A stretch of DNA of 64,000 bases, from NCBI GenBank assembly GCA_963710625.1, contig CAVQBG010000010.1, positions 186,001 to 250,000 on the forward strand, in the 5' to 3' direction. Below the pieces are notes generated by a model that ran no database searches, was not told the origin of the DNA, and worked only from the letters and a program-made list of their open reading frames with translations. This DNA is from Sva-07 sp963710625. Lineage in GTDB: Bacteria; Actinomycetota; Acidimicrobiia; Acidimicrobiales; Ilumatobacteraceae. The position numbers were made by a program, and so were the translations under genes. Below are positions 26,599 to 35,269 of the stretch, piece after piece. Within the stretch, counting starts at the first letter, position 1; each line of letters begins with the position of its first letter.

Positions 26599-28572
26599 AT
26601 GGCTGAACTCGTCTGGTTGATTCCCGCGTTCCCGCTCGCCGGGTTTCTGACCATCCTGCTCCTCGGACGTCGGCTCGGCGACCCGAAGTCCGGCTACCTC
26701 GCCACCGCCGCGGTGTTCGCGTCGTTCGCCGTTGCGGCCGCGATCTACTTCGATCTGTTGAGCCAGCCCGAGGAGGAACGCCAGACGGTCGTCACGCTGT
26801 TCTCGTGGGTGCCGGTGGGAACGCTCCAGGTCGACCTCGCCTTCCTCGTCGATCCGCTGTCGATCGCGATGTGCCTGTTCGTCACCTTCATCGCCGGCTG
26901 GATCCACATGTTCGCCGTCGGGTACATGCACGGCGACGCCAAGTTCTCCAAGTTCTTCCTCTATCTCAACCTGTTCGTCTTCTCGATGACAATCCTGGTG
27001 CTCGGCGAGAACCTGCTGGTGACGTTCCTCGGCTGGGAGGGTGTCGGTACCTGTTCGTATCTGTTGATCGCGTTCTGGCACACCCGTGAATCGGCGGCCA
27101 CCGCCGGCAAGAAGGCCTTCGTCACCAACCGCGTCGGTGACTGGGGCGTCATGCTGGCGATGTTCCTGTCGTTCTCCGCCGTCGGCTCGTTGTCGTACAC
27201 CGTGCTCAACGAGAGCGCGGAGACCGGTGAACTCGCCGCCTCGACCGCCTCGGCGATCGCGCTCCTGCTGTTGCTCGGTGCGGCCGGTAAGAGCGCGCAG
27301 CTGCCGCTCTACATCTGGCTGCCCGATGCCATGGAGGGCCCGACCCCCGTGTCGGCGCTGATCCACGCGGCCACGATGGTCACCGGTGGCGTGTTCCTGC
27401 TGACGCGCATCAACCCGGTGATCGCCGCGTCCTACGACTGGGTACCCACCACGATCGCCTGGGTCGGTGCGATCACCGCGCTGTTCGCGGCGACGATCGC
27501 ACTGGCACAGAACGACATCAAGAAGGTGCTCGCCTACTCGACCGTGTCGCAGATCGGCTACATGATGCTCGCGGTCGGCACCGGTGGGTACGTGGCGGCG
27601 ATCTTCCACATGGTCACGCACGCCGGCTTCAAGGCGCTGCTGTTCCTCGGCGCCGGTTCGGTGATTCACGGCATGCACGAGGAGCAGGACATGCGCTTCA
27701 TGGGTGCCCTGCGCAAGTTCATGCCGATCACCGCGGCAACGTTCATCGTCGGATGGTTGGCGATCGCGGGCGTGCCACCGTTCTCGGGCTTCTGGTCGAA
27801 GGACGAGATCCTGCTGTTCTCGCTCGCCGAGAGCCCAGCGCTGTACGCGATCGGCATCCTCACGGCGATCCTCACGGCCTTCTACATGACCCGACAGATC
27901 ATCATGGTGTTCTTCGGCGAGGCGCGTTGGACGAGCCTCGCCAACGCCGAGGAGGCCCCCGAGGTCGCCGAGGGTGCACCGCCCGTCGAGACCCACAACG
28001 CACACGGGGAGTTCAAGCCGCACGAGTCGCCACCGATCATGTGGATCCCGCTCGTGGTGCTCGCCGGGGTCGCCGCGCTCGGCGGCCTGATCAACGTCCC
28101 CAAGCTGTTCGGCATCCCCGGCGGCGTCTCCTCCAAGCTCGAGGAATGGCTGCATCCGGTGATCGAGTTCGGCGAGGCCGACATCACCGGCACCTGGGCC
28201 TACGACAACAAGTACATCCTGGTCGCGATCGCCGTCGCCGCAGCGCTGACCGGCATCGCGCTCGCCTGGCTGGTGTACGAGCGCAAGCGGATCAAGCCGT
28301 GGGAGCCGTCACTGTTCGCGAATGCGTGGTACTACGACTGGGCGGTCAGCTGGTTCATGGGCAACCCGGGCCGTGAAGGATTCCAGGCCGTCGCGGACTT
28401 CGACGCCAAGGTCGTCGATGGCGCCGTCACCGGCACCGCCGTCGCGGTCAAGGCGACGGCGACTCAGACACGCAAGGGCCAGACGGGGTACGTCCGCCAG
28501 TACGCGGCGGTCATCGGGATCGGCGTCGTGCTGCTCCTCGGCTGGTTCGTGGTGATTCGAGGGATCCTGTGA
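26599..28572 (+). CDS. nuoL: NADH-quinone oxidoreductase subunit L
   Basis: The 657-residue proton-pumping subunit has the Mrp-like antiporter core, with LGWEGVGTCSYLLI, LPDAMEGPTPVSALIHAATMV and KSAQLPLYIWLPDA segments. The C-terminal part includes a His-rich loop near residues 455-475 and the long lateral helix. It starts 7 bases after nuoK. Confidence 0.95.
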   Translation: MAELVWLIPAFPLAGFLTILLLGRRLGDPKSGYLATAAVFASFAVAAAIYFDLLSQPEEERQTVVTLFSWVPVGTLQVDLAFLVDPLSIAMCLFVTFIAGWIHMFAVGYMHGDAKFSKFFLYLNLFVFSMTILVLGENLLVTFLGWEGVGTCSYLLIAFWHTRESAATAGKKAFVTNRVGDWGVMLAMFLSFSAVGSLSYTVLNESAETGELAASTASAIALLLLLGAAGKSAQLPLYIWLPDAMEGPTPVSALIHAATMVTGGVFLLTRINPVIAASYDWVPTTIAWVGAITALFAATIALAQNDIKKVLAYSTVSQIGYMMLAVGTGGYVAAIFHMVTHAGFKALLFLGAGSVIHGMHEEQDMRFMGALRKFMPITAATFIVGWLAIAGVPPFSGFWSKDEILLFSLAESPALYAIGILTAILTAFYMTRQIIMVFFGEARWTSLANAEEAPEVAEGAPPVETHNAHGEFKPHESPPIMWIPLVVLAGVAALGGLINVPKLFGIPGGVSSKLEEWLHPVIEFGEADITGTWAYDNKYILVAIAVAAALTGIALAWLVYERKRIKPWEPSLFANAWYYDWAVSWFMGNPGREGFQAVADFDAKVVDGAVTGTAVAVKATATQTRKGQTGYVRQYAAVIGIGVVLLLGWFVVIRGIL

Positions 28573-30173
28573 TGTTGGCCGCCGAAACGGGACCGATCGC
28601 GTTCCCCATCCTCACCGCCCTGATCGTGACGCCGTTGATCGGCGCGGTGCTCGTCGCGCTGCTGCCGAGGAGCCGCCCCGAGTACCCGAAGATGGTCGCC
28701 CTGATGGCATCGGTGGCGACGGCCGCGATGTCGATCTGGCTGATGGCGTCGTTCGAGACGTCCGACGCGGGCTTCCAATTCGTGTCGATGCACACGTGGA
28801 TCGACGCGTGGGGCATCTCCTGGCACCTCGGTGTCGACGGCATCTCGCTGTTCCTGGTGGTGTTGAGCGGGATCCTGTTCCCGCTGGCGATCCTCGCCGT
28901 CGACCCGCACCACGACGAGAAGCCCTACCTCGCCTGGCTGATGATGTTGCAGGCCGGCGTGATGGGCAGCTTCCTGAGCCTCGATCTCTTCATGTTCTTC
29001 GTGTTCTTCGAGATCGTGCTCGTCCCGATGTACTTCCTGATCGCAGGGTGGGGCTACGAGAAGCGTGTGTACGCGGCGACAAAGTTCTTCCTCTACACGA
29101 TGTTCGGTTCGGCGTTCATGCTGGTCGGGCTCATCGCCACGGTCGCCATCGCGAGTCGCGAGATCGGGTACACGACGTTCGACCTCGTCGTGATCGCCGA
29201 GCAGGCGAACTTCGCTGCATCGACCGGCCGTTGGCTGTTCTTCGCCTTTGCGATCGCCTTCGCCGTCAAGGTGCCGATCTTCCCGTTGCACACCTGGCTG
29301 CCCGACGCACACACCCAGGCACCGACCGCCGGCTCGGTCGTGCTCGCCGGCGTGATGCTGAAACTCGGCACCTACGGGCTGCTGCGCTTCGGGGTCTACC
29401 TGTTCCCGGAGGCGTCGTACTGGAGCCGCAACCTGTGGCTGACGCTCGCCGTGATCGGCATCATCTACGGCGCGATCGCCGCGACGATGCAGACCGACCT
29501 GAAGCGACTGGTCGCGTATTCGTCGGTGGCCCACCTCGGGTTCATCGTGCTCGGCACGTTCGCGTTCACGACACAGGCGATGACCGGTGGTGTGATCCAG
29601 ATGGTGAACCACGGTGTGTCCACGGGAGCGCTGTTCCTCTTCGTCGGTTGGATCTACGAGCGGCGCGGCACCCGGAAGATCGCCGACCTCAACGGCTTGC
29701 AGAAGGTCGCCCCGATCTTCGCGGCAGGCTTCATGGTCGTGATGCTGTCGTCGGTCGGCGTGCCCGGATTGAACGGTTTCGTCGGGGAGTTCCTGATCCT
29801 GACCGGGTCGTTCCTCACGGCCCGCTGGTGGACGGTGGTCGCCGCGCTCGGCGTGATCCTCGCCGCGGTGTACCTGCTGTGGGCCTACCAGCGCGTGTTC
29901 CACGGCGAGCCGTCGGAGGAGAACAAGAAGTTCCCCGAACTGCGGCTCAAGGAAGGCCTCGTGCTGCTCCCGTTCCTGGGTCTGATCGTGTTCATGGGCG
30001 TGTATCCGAAGCCGGTGCTCGACCGGATCGAGCCGAGCATCGATGCGTTGATCACACGCGTCGAGGCCAACACCTCGTACGTCGAACCCGAGCCGACGAT
30101 CGAGATCGGTGAGCACTCGGGCGGCCAGTCCGACGAACCTGCCGACACCACCTCCGACGAGGAGGACGAGTGA
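28569..30173 (+). CDS. nuoM: NADH-quinone oxidoreductase subunit M
   Basis: The 534-residue proton-pumping subunit carries the conserved VKVPIFPLHTWLPDAHT segment near residue 235 and VAYSSVAHLGF near residue 312. GTG 28569 and ATG 28572 are adjacent; either may start translation. The C-terminus is Glu/Asp-rich. Confidence 0.95.
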   Translation: MMLAAETGPIAFPILTALIVTPLIGAVLVALLPRSRPEYPKMVALMASVATAAMSIWLMASFETSDAGFQFVSMHTWIDAWGISWHLGVDGISLFLVVLSGILFPLAILAVDPHHDEKPYLAWLMMLQAGVMGSFLSLDLFMFFVFFEIVLVPMYFLIAGWGYEKRVYAATKFFLYTMFGSAFMLVGLIATVAIASREIGYTTFDLVVIAEQANFAASTGRWLFFAFAIAFAVKVPIFPLHTWLPDAHTQAPTAGSVVLAGVMLKLGTYGLLRFGVYLFPEASYWSRNLWLTLAVIGIIYGAIAATMQTDLKRLVAYSSVAHLGFIVLGTFAFTTQAMTGGVIQMVNHGVSTGALFLFVGWIYERRGTRKIADLNGLQKVAPIFAAGFMVVMLSSVGVPGLNGFVGEFLILTGSFLTARWWTVVAALGVILAAVYLLWAYQRVFHGEPSEENKKFPELRLKEGLVLLPFLGLIVFMGVYPKPVLDRIEPSIDALITRVEANTSYVEPEPTIEIGEHSGGQSDEPADTTSDEEDE

Positions 30174-31687
30174 TGCTGCGCCAGTTCGACACCTTCACCG
30201 GCCCCGAGGTCCAGTGGTTCGCACTCTCGCCGCTGCTCGTGCTGCTCGGTGGCGCACTCGGTCTGCTGCTCGTCGGTGCGCTGACGCCTGCCTGGCCGAA
30301 GCGCCTCTACGCCGTCGTCACCGCCGTGTTCGCCGGTGCTGCCGGCACGCTGGCGATCGTCCTCTGGGACGACATCAGCGACAACGGACCGATGACACTC
30401 GTGGGCGGCGCGATCGCGTTCGACAAGCTCGCGATGTTCATGACGATCACGATCTGCATCGGGCTGCTGCTCGTGGCGATGCTGACCGACGAGTACCTGC
30501 AGGACACACCGAACCAGGGCCCGGAGATCTACGCGCTCTACATGGTCGCCGCGATCGGCGGCATCGTGATGGCCTCGGCCAACGACCTGATCGTGCTGTT
30601 CCTCGGCCTGGAGACGCTGTCGCTCGCGCTGTACGTGCTGGCGGCGAGCAACCGTCGCAGCAGCCAGAGCGCGGAGTCGGGCATCAAGTACTTCGTGCTC
30701 GGCGGGTTCGCCTCGGCGTTCTTCCTGTACGGCATCGCTCTCGTCTACGGCGGCACCGGATCGACGAACATCACCGAGATGGTCGTCGCCCTCCAGACGG
30801 CGATCGACCCGTTCAGCGACGAGACGATCGTGCTCGCCGGCATCGCGCTGCTGATCGTCGGGCTCGGGTTCAAGGTGGCTGCGGTCCCGTTCCACGTCTG
30901 GACACCCGACGTGTACCAGGGAGCGCCCACCCCGGTGACGGCGTTCATGGCGTCGGTCGGCAAGGCCGCGGCGTTCGCGGCGATGATCCGCGTGCTCGTG
31001 GTCGCACTGCCGTTCTACAAGGACGACTGGCGTCCGATCGTCTGGGTGCTCGCCCTGATCACCCTGCTGGTCGGGTCGATTCTCGCCGTCGTCCAGAACA
31101 ACGTGAAGCGGATGCTCGCGTACTCCTCGATCAGCCACGCCGGTTTCATCCTCGTCGGGGTGGAGGCCGCTGGGCACGGAGCGGGTGAGGTCGATCCCGG
31201 GCCTGGCGTCCCGTCGGTGGTGTTGTACCTGATCCTGTACTCGGTGCTGGTGATCGGTTCGTTCGCCGTGGTCACCGTGGTGTCGCGAAGCAGCGCCGGT
31301 GACACGAACATCGACTCGTTCACCGGCCTTGCCAAGCGTCGTCCGTTGCTCGCCCTCGGTTTCACGGTGCTGCTCCTGGCTCAGGCCGGTGTGCCGTTCA
31401 CGAGCGGCTTCATCGCCAAGTTCGGTGTGATCCAAGCAGCCGTCGACGTCGAGAGCTACGCGATCGCCGTCATCGCCATGGTGTGTGCGGTCATCGCCGC
31501 ATTCCTCTACCTGCGGATCATGATCTCGATGTGGGTCGGCGACCCGGCCGACGACGCGGGCGACGTGTGCATCCCGCTCTCGATGGGGGCGGTCATCGCC
31601 GTGGCGGTCGCCTTCACGATCGTGCTCGGCATCCTGCCCGGCTGGCTCATCGACGCCGCCGATCAGGTGACGCAATACGCCCGTTGA
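30170..31687 (+). CDS. nuoN: NADH-quinone oxidoreductase subunit N
   Basis: The last gene of the nuo series, 505 residues with about 14 helices. FKVAAVPFHVWTPDVYQGAP near residue 235 and MLAYSSISHAGF near residue 315 are the family signatures. GTG 30170 and ATG 30173 are adjacent, as in nuoM. No clear terminator follows; the next gene is 19 bases away. Confidence 0.95.
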   Translation: MMLRQFDTFTGPEVQWFALSPLLVLLGGALGLLLVGALTPAWPKRLYAVVTAVFAGAAGTLAIVLWDDISDNGPMTLVGGAIAFDKLAMFMTITICIGLLLVAMLTDEYLQDTPNQGPEIYALYMVAAIGGIVMASANDLIVLFLGLETLSLALYVLAASNRRSSQSAESGIKYFVLGGFASAFFLYGIALVYGGTGSTNITEMVVALQTAIDPFSDETIVLAGIALLIVGLGFKVAAVPFHVWTPDVYQGAPTPVTAFMASVGKAAAFAAMIRVLVVALPFYKDDWRPIVWVLALITLLVGSILAVVQNNVKRMLAYSSISHAGFILVGVEAAGHGAGEVDPGPGVPSVVLYLILYSVLVIGSFAVVTVVSRSSAGDTNIDSFTGLAKRRPLLALGFTVLLLAQAGVPFTSGFIAKFGVIQAAVDVESYAIAVIAMVCAVIAAFLYLRIMISMWVGDPADDAGDVCIPLSMGAVIAVAVAFTIVLGILPGWLIDAADQVTQYAR

Positions 31688-31706
31688 CCTGGCAGGCTGA
31701 ACGGCG

Positions 31707-32555
31707 GTGAAGTGGCCGACCTGGAGCCAGGCGATGATCGCGGCGACGATGGCGGGTCTGTTCGCGCTGTGGCTGCGACGTGCGCGACCGACGCGCCTCG
31801 GCGACGTGATCGGGCCCGCTGCACTCGAGTTCGCCTTCGTCGCATCGCTCTACTCGATCTGGAGGATGGCGAAGAACCTGCCGCTCACCCAGGCGGACGG
31901 GGCGATCGAGCGGGCGCGCGACATCGTCAGGGTGCAGGAGTTCCTCCATCTCCCCGACGAGCTCGCGCTGCAGAGCTTCGTGCTCGATCACGAGTGGCTC
32001 GGCCGGTTCTCCGCCGCCTTCTACGCAATCGCTCATGTGCCCGGCATCCTCATCTTCCTCGTGTGGCTGTACGCACGCCATCGCGACGTGTACCCGCGGT
32101 GGCGCAACGCGTTGGCGATCGTCACGGCGTTCTGTCTCTTCATCCGCTTCGTCAAGGTGGCGCCGCCGCGGTATCTCCCGGACCTCGGGTTCGTCGACGT
32201 GTCGGAGATCTACAACATGTCGGTGTACGGCGAGGCCGGCACCGGGGTGTCCTCGCAGTTCGCCGCGATGCCGTCGCTGCACGTCGCCTGGGCGGCGGTC
32301 GTCGCATTCGGCGCGCTGTCGGCGAGCACCAGCAGGTGGCGGTGGATCGGCATGGCCCATCTCGTGATCACGATGTTGGTCGTGTCGGCAACCGGACACC
32401 ACTGGTGGCTCGACGGCATCGTCGCACTGGCGCTGCTGTGGATCGCGCTGCAGCTCGACACCCTCGGACGGCGCGGCGTTCGCGCGGTTCGCGGTGAGGC
32501 AGTGCCGCCCCTCGACGTGGCTGCCGTCGAGCCGGCCGAATCGGAGGTCGTGTGA
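31707..32555 (+). CDS. PAP2-superfamily membrane phosphatase/phosphotransferase (AUR1-like)
   Basis: The 282-residue protein has six or more helices. It has the three PAP2 catalytic blocks in modified form: APPRYLP near residue 152, MPSLHVAWA near residue 188 and TGHHWWLDG near residue 229. This pattern is typical of the PAP2_3 group, which includes phosphoinositol-lipid transferases, so lipid headgroup transfer or removal is likely. The substrate is unknown. GTG 31707 follows CAGGCT by 8 bases. Its stop overlaps the next gene. Confidence 0.8.
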   Translation: MKWPTWSQAMIAATMAGLFALWLRRARPTRLGDVIGPAALEFAFVASLYSIWRMAKNLPLTQADGAIERARDIVRVQEFLHLPDELALQSFVLDHEWLGRFSAAFYAIAHVPGILIFLVWLYARHRDVYPRWRNALAIVTAFCLFIRFVKVAPPRYLPDLGFVDVSEIYNMSVYGEAGTGVSSQFAAMPSLHVAWAAVVAFGALSASTSRWRWIGMAHLVITMLVVSATGHHWWLDGIVALALLWIALQLDTLGRRGVRAVRGEAVPPLDVAAVEPAESEVV

Positions 32556-33040
32556 CCGCTCACCCGAACGTGCTCGCCGACCTCGACCGACTCGGCGTCG
32601 CCTACGACGTGATGGACTGCGATCCGGACCTCGCAGACACGGCGCAGTTCTGCGAGGCGTACGGCGTGCCGCTCGAGGAGTCGGCCAACGCCATCCTGGT
32701 CGCGTCGAAGAAGCCCGAGGGTCATCACGCCGTGTGCGTCGTCCTCGCGCACACCCGCCTCGACGTGAACGGAACGGTGCGTCGCAGACTCGGCGTCCGC
32801 AAGCTCAGCTTCGCGCCCGCCGACGTGACGCGCGAACTCACCGGGCAGGAGATCGGTGGTGTCACGATCTTCGGGCTGCCGCCGCATGTGCCGGTCTGGC
32901 TCGACCGCCGCATCCTCGGCTGTCGCCGGATCATCGTGGGCGCCGGCTCACGCTCAGCGAAGATCAGCTTCGACCCGTCGCAACTCGTCGGCGTCGACAG
33001 CTACGAGTTCGTCGAGGACCTGGCGATCGAATCCGCCTGA
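32552..33040 (+). CDS. YbaK/EbsC-type aminoacyl-tRNA editing domain protein
   Basis: A stand-alone 162-residue YbaK-fold protein. Family marks include VNGTVRRRLG (about residues 72-81, containing the usual Lys/Arg-Arg catalytic region) and GVTIFGLPPHVPVWLD near residue 108. Relatives hydrolyse mischarged Cys-tRNA(Pro) or Ala-tRNA(Pro); which one applies here cannot be told. The ATG-like GTG start overlaps the PAP2 stop. Confidence 0.85.
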   Translation: MTAHPNVLADLDRLGVAYDVMDCDPDLADTAQFCEAYGVPLEESANAILVASKKPEGHHAVCVVLAHTRLDVNGTVRRRLGVRKLSFAPADVTRELTGQEIGGVTIFGLPPHVPVWLDRRILGCRRIIVGAGSRSAKISFDPSQLVGVDSYEFVEDLAIESA

Positions 33041-33047
33041 GCGGACG

Positions 33048-33576
33048 TCAGACGCAGAGTTCGCCGGCGGTCCCGCGCAGGCAGATGGCGCTGACGAGTA
33101 CCTCGTCGACCTGCCAGCCGATCGGGCCGTCTGCGTCGAAGGCCTGCCTGATCCACACATGGACGACCGGACCCCCGACCGAGTCGTCGTCGCCCACGTC
33201 GAGTCGCACGGCTGGGTCGACGGTGCCGGCGGCGCCGATCGTCGCCTCGTAGACCTCGTCCCCGATGCCGACGATCGCTTCCTGGCTCGTCCTCCGCTCG
33301 AGGTCGTCCCACGTCTCCGTCCACCCGGATCGGTCGGGTGGGAGCAGCACGGTGCAGGTCCAGTTCGGGCCGGGGCTGGCGAAACTGAGCGCTCCCGGGA
33401 GTCCGCCGCCGACCGTCGTTCCAGCACCGAGTTCGGTGCCCGAGGGGTTCATGTCACTCGGCATCGTGAACCACGTCGTGACACGCTCCGGCGACGAGTC
33501 CGCCGGCGAGCGCGGCCGGCCACCACGGCCGTTGCCTCCGAGTGCTCGAGCCCGCGGTGGATGGTTCAACGGTCAT
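33048..33576 (-). pseudogene. Probable exported lipoprotein gene broken by a frameshift
   Basis: Two overlapping minus-strand frames look like two halves of one gene. From ATG 33576 a short frame gives an Arg-containing N-terminus and a hydrophobic stretch, WWPAALAGGLVAGAC, like a lipoprotein signal, then stops at 33454. The frame one base over, open from 33569 to 33048, gives the apparent mature domain, with cysteines in WTCTVLL, AICLRG and ELCV. A one-base shift between about 33500 and 33460 would join them into roughly 175 residues. Alternatively the second frame starts on its own at TTG 33569 or ATG near 33462. No family is recognised. Confidence 0.4.
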
Positions 33577-33752
33577 CGTCACCACCCTCACACACCGCGG
33601 CGGTCCCCTCGGTGGACGCCGTGTGCGGACACCCCACCGGACCATCGTCGCGAGGGGTGTCACCGGGTTGCCCGACGGCTGCCCCGGCGATTCGCGGGCT
33701 ATCGTGTCGGATTGCGGGTCGAGAAGCGGGCGGTAGGAGCCGATACATCGAC

Positions 33753-34295
33753 ATGCGTACCAAGACGTGGGCGACCCCGGTCGTCGCAGGACTCGCGAGC
33801 CTCGCCTTGCTGACGTCGTCGGCTCAGGGGGCGCCGTCGGCGCTCGACGGCCCGGCCCGATCGGCAGCGCTACAGCCCGCTGTTCGCCTGGATCCACCTC
33901 GGATCCAACAGTCGCCGACCGCTCAGGCCGTGTTCGACCTGGTCAACTCCGAGCGGGCGGCGCGTGGGCTGGCCCCGATGACCTACGACACGAAGCTCGA
34001 TCTCGCCGCTCAACGACACTCGGAGGATCAGGCGCAGAGCCAGCGGATGTCCCACACGGGCAGCGATGGGTCCACGATGGTCCAGCGGATCGACCGCGTC
34101 GGGTTCGCGTGGAGGTCGGCGGCCGAGAACGTGGCCTACGGCTACGACACCCCGGTCGCCGTGATGGCGGCCTGGATGAACAGTGACGGACACCGCCGCA
34201 ACATCCTGTCGTCGAACACGCACATCGGTGTCGGCCTCGCCTACGGCCCCGACGGGCGCGCGTACTGGACCCAGGTCTTCGCCACGCCGTTCTGA
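33753..34295 (+). CDS. Secreted CAP (SCP/PR1)-domain protein
   Basis: The 180-residue protein has a signal peptide (about residues 6-26, cut near AQG-AP) and one CAP domain from about residue 55. Typical motifs are LVNSERAARGL, a His in LAAQRHSEDQ, SHTGSDGS, AENVAYGY and the signature SDGHRRNILSSNTHIGVG. The domain lies outside the membrane. Its function in bacteria is poorly known. ATG 33753 is the only start that keeps the signal peptide without an Arg-rich upstream stretch. Confidence 0.9.
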   Translation: MRTKTWATPVVAGLASLALLTSSAQGAPSALDGPARSAALQPAVRLDPPRIQQSPTAQAVFDLVNSERAARGLAPMTYDTKLDLAAQRHSEDQAQSQRMSHTGSDGSTMVQRIDRVGFAWRSAAENVAYGYDTPVAVMAAWMNSDGHRRNILSSNTHIGVGLAYGPDGRAYWTQVFATPF

Positions 34296-34301
34296 GCGGG
34301 T

Positions 34302-34715
34302 TCAGCTCGCCGGCCGGAACCAGACGACGACCGAGTTCTCGACCCGCTGCTCCAGGGTTTCTCCCTCGATCGACTTGACGACCTTCGGGTAGCGGTGCGC
34401 GTAGGAGCGCAGCAACGGCGTGACCGCCTCGGGATCATCCGCCCCGCGCAGTGCATGGGCGGTCATCGGTGTCCAGGTGCCCTTCAGGAGCACCTGCGCC
34501 TGGCCCATCTGGACGAAGTTGCGCCACCAGTTCTTGGTCTCCGGCTTGCCGACCATCACGACGAGGCCGTGGAGCGTGTCTGCGTACTGCACCGGCAGCG
34601 TGCGCTCCTCGCCGGACCGGTTGCCGACGTAGCGCACCAGCACCATCGACCTGGACAGGATCGGGTGGGCCCGTGACTTCAGGATCGTCTCGACGACCGT
34701 GTTCGCCACACTCAT
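34302..34715 (-). CDS. Nitroreductase/quinone reductase family (DUF385-like) protein
   Basis: The 137-residue protein has a split-barrel fold pattern, with YVGNRSGEERTLPVQY near residue 30 and GKPETKNWWRNF near residue 58. This resembles the deazaflavin (F420)-dependent DDN family, although the usual TTGRKSG motif is replaced by YVGNRSG. Cofactor use is therefore uncertain. ATG 34715 has a leaderless-type -10 just upstream. It converges with the CAP-domain gene, with only 6 bases between. Confidence 0.65.
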   Translation of the reverse strand: MSVANTVVETILKSRAHPILSRSMVLVRYVGNRSGEERTLPVQYADTLHGLVVMVGKPETKNWWRNFVQMGQAQVLLKGTWTPMTAHALRGADDPEAVTPLLRSYAHRYPKVVKSIEGETLEQRVENSVVVWFRPAS

Positions 34716-34722
34716 CCCATCG

Positions 34723-34728
34723 ACACTA
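34723..34728 (-). promoter_or_regulatory. Candidate -10 hexamer (TAGTGT), leaderless start
   Basis: On the minus strand TAGTGT ends 7 bases before the ATG at 34715. No ribosome binding site lies between, so the mRNA is probably leaderless. Confidence 0.45.
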
Positions 34729-34800
34729 GGCCTGCCGGGCGCACGACGGTCACCGATGACGAACGTTGCCCTCCCCGCCGCGTTCCGCGACGATGGTGCA

Positions 34801-35205
34801 ATGGCACGAGCGATCCAGATCACCGTCGACGCCGCCGGACCGCGCAAGCTGGCGGAGTTCTGGTGTGAGGTGCTCGGCTATGTGGAGCAGCCCCCGCCGC
34901 CCGGCTTCGACACGTGGGAGGACGCGCTCGACGCGTTCGGCATCGATCGGTCCGATCCCGATCGGGCGTTCGCGATCGTCGATCCCGACGGCGTCGGGCC
35001 GCGTGTGTTCTTCCTCAAGGTGCCAGAGGGCAAGACGGCGAAGAACCGTCTGCACCTCGACGTCCACGTCGAGCCGAGCGAACTCCATGCCCGTGCGGCC
35101 GAACTCGTGGCGCTCGGTGCCACCCGCGTCGCCGAGTTCGACGAACCCGAAGGCCACTGGATCACGCTCCTCGATCCCGAGGGCAACGAGTTCTGCCTCC
35201 ACTGA
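34801..35205 (+). CDS. VOC-superfamily (glyoxalase-like) protein
   Basis: A 134-residue single-domain protein with the paired beta-alpha-beta layout of the VOC fold. It starts with AIQITVDAAGPRKLAEFWCEVLGY and ends EGHWITLLDPEGNEFCLH. These are the marks of the glyoxalase-like group common in actinobacteria. The metal and substrate are unknown. ATG 34801 is preferred over an earlier in-frame ATG whose extension is not conserved-looking. Confidence 0.8.
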   Translation: MARAIQITVDAAGPRKLAEFWCEVLGYVEQPPPPGFDTWEDALDAFGIDRSDPDRAFAIVDPDGVGPRVFFLKVPEGKTAKNRLHLDVHVEPSELHARAAELVALGATRVAEFDEPEGHWITLLDPEGNEFCLH

Positions 35206-35222
35206 CCGGCCCAGCCCCGCCG

Positions 35223-35269
35223 TTCTCGTGATCTCGTCGGGGAGTAATCCCCCAACGAGATCACGAGAA
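35223..35269. terminator. Bidirectional hairpin terminator between convergent genes
   Basis: TTCTCGTGATCTCGT and its exact reverse complement ACGAGATCACGAGAA form a 15-base-pair stem. After a C/A mismatch the stem continues with GGGG/CCCC around an AGTAAT loop. It lies between the VOC gene and the convergent phosphotransferase gene, whose TGA stop is inside the stem. There is no U-run. Confidence 0.8.

Noticed and set aside
26524..28155. 543-residue open frame antisense to nuoL
   Set aside because: It lies opposite a certain gene and its composition is Arg/His/Asp/Gln-rich with no domain, the usual product of high-GC third positions read on the other strand. The same holds for the long antisense frames at 28464-30116 and 29885-31675.
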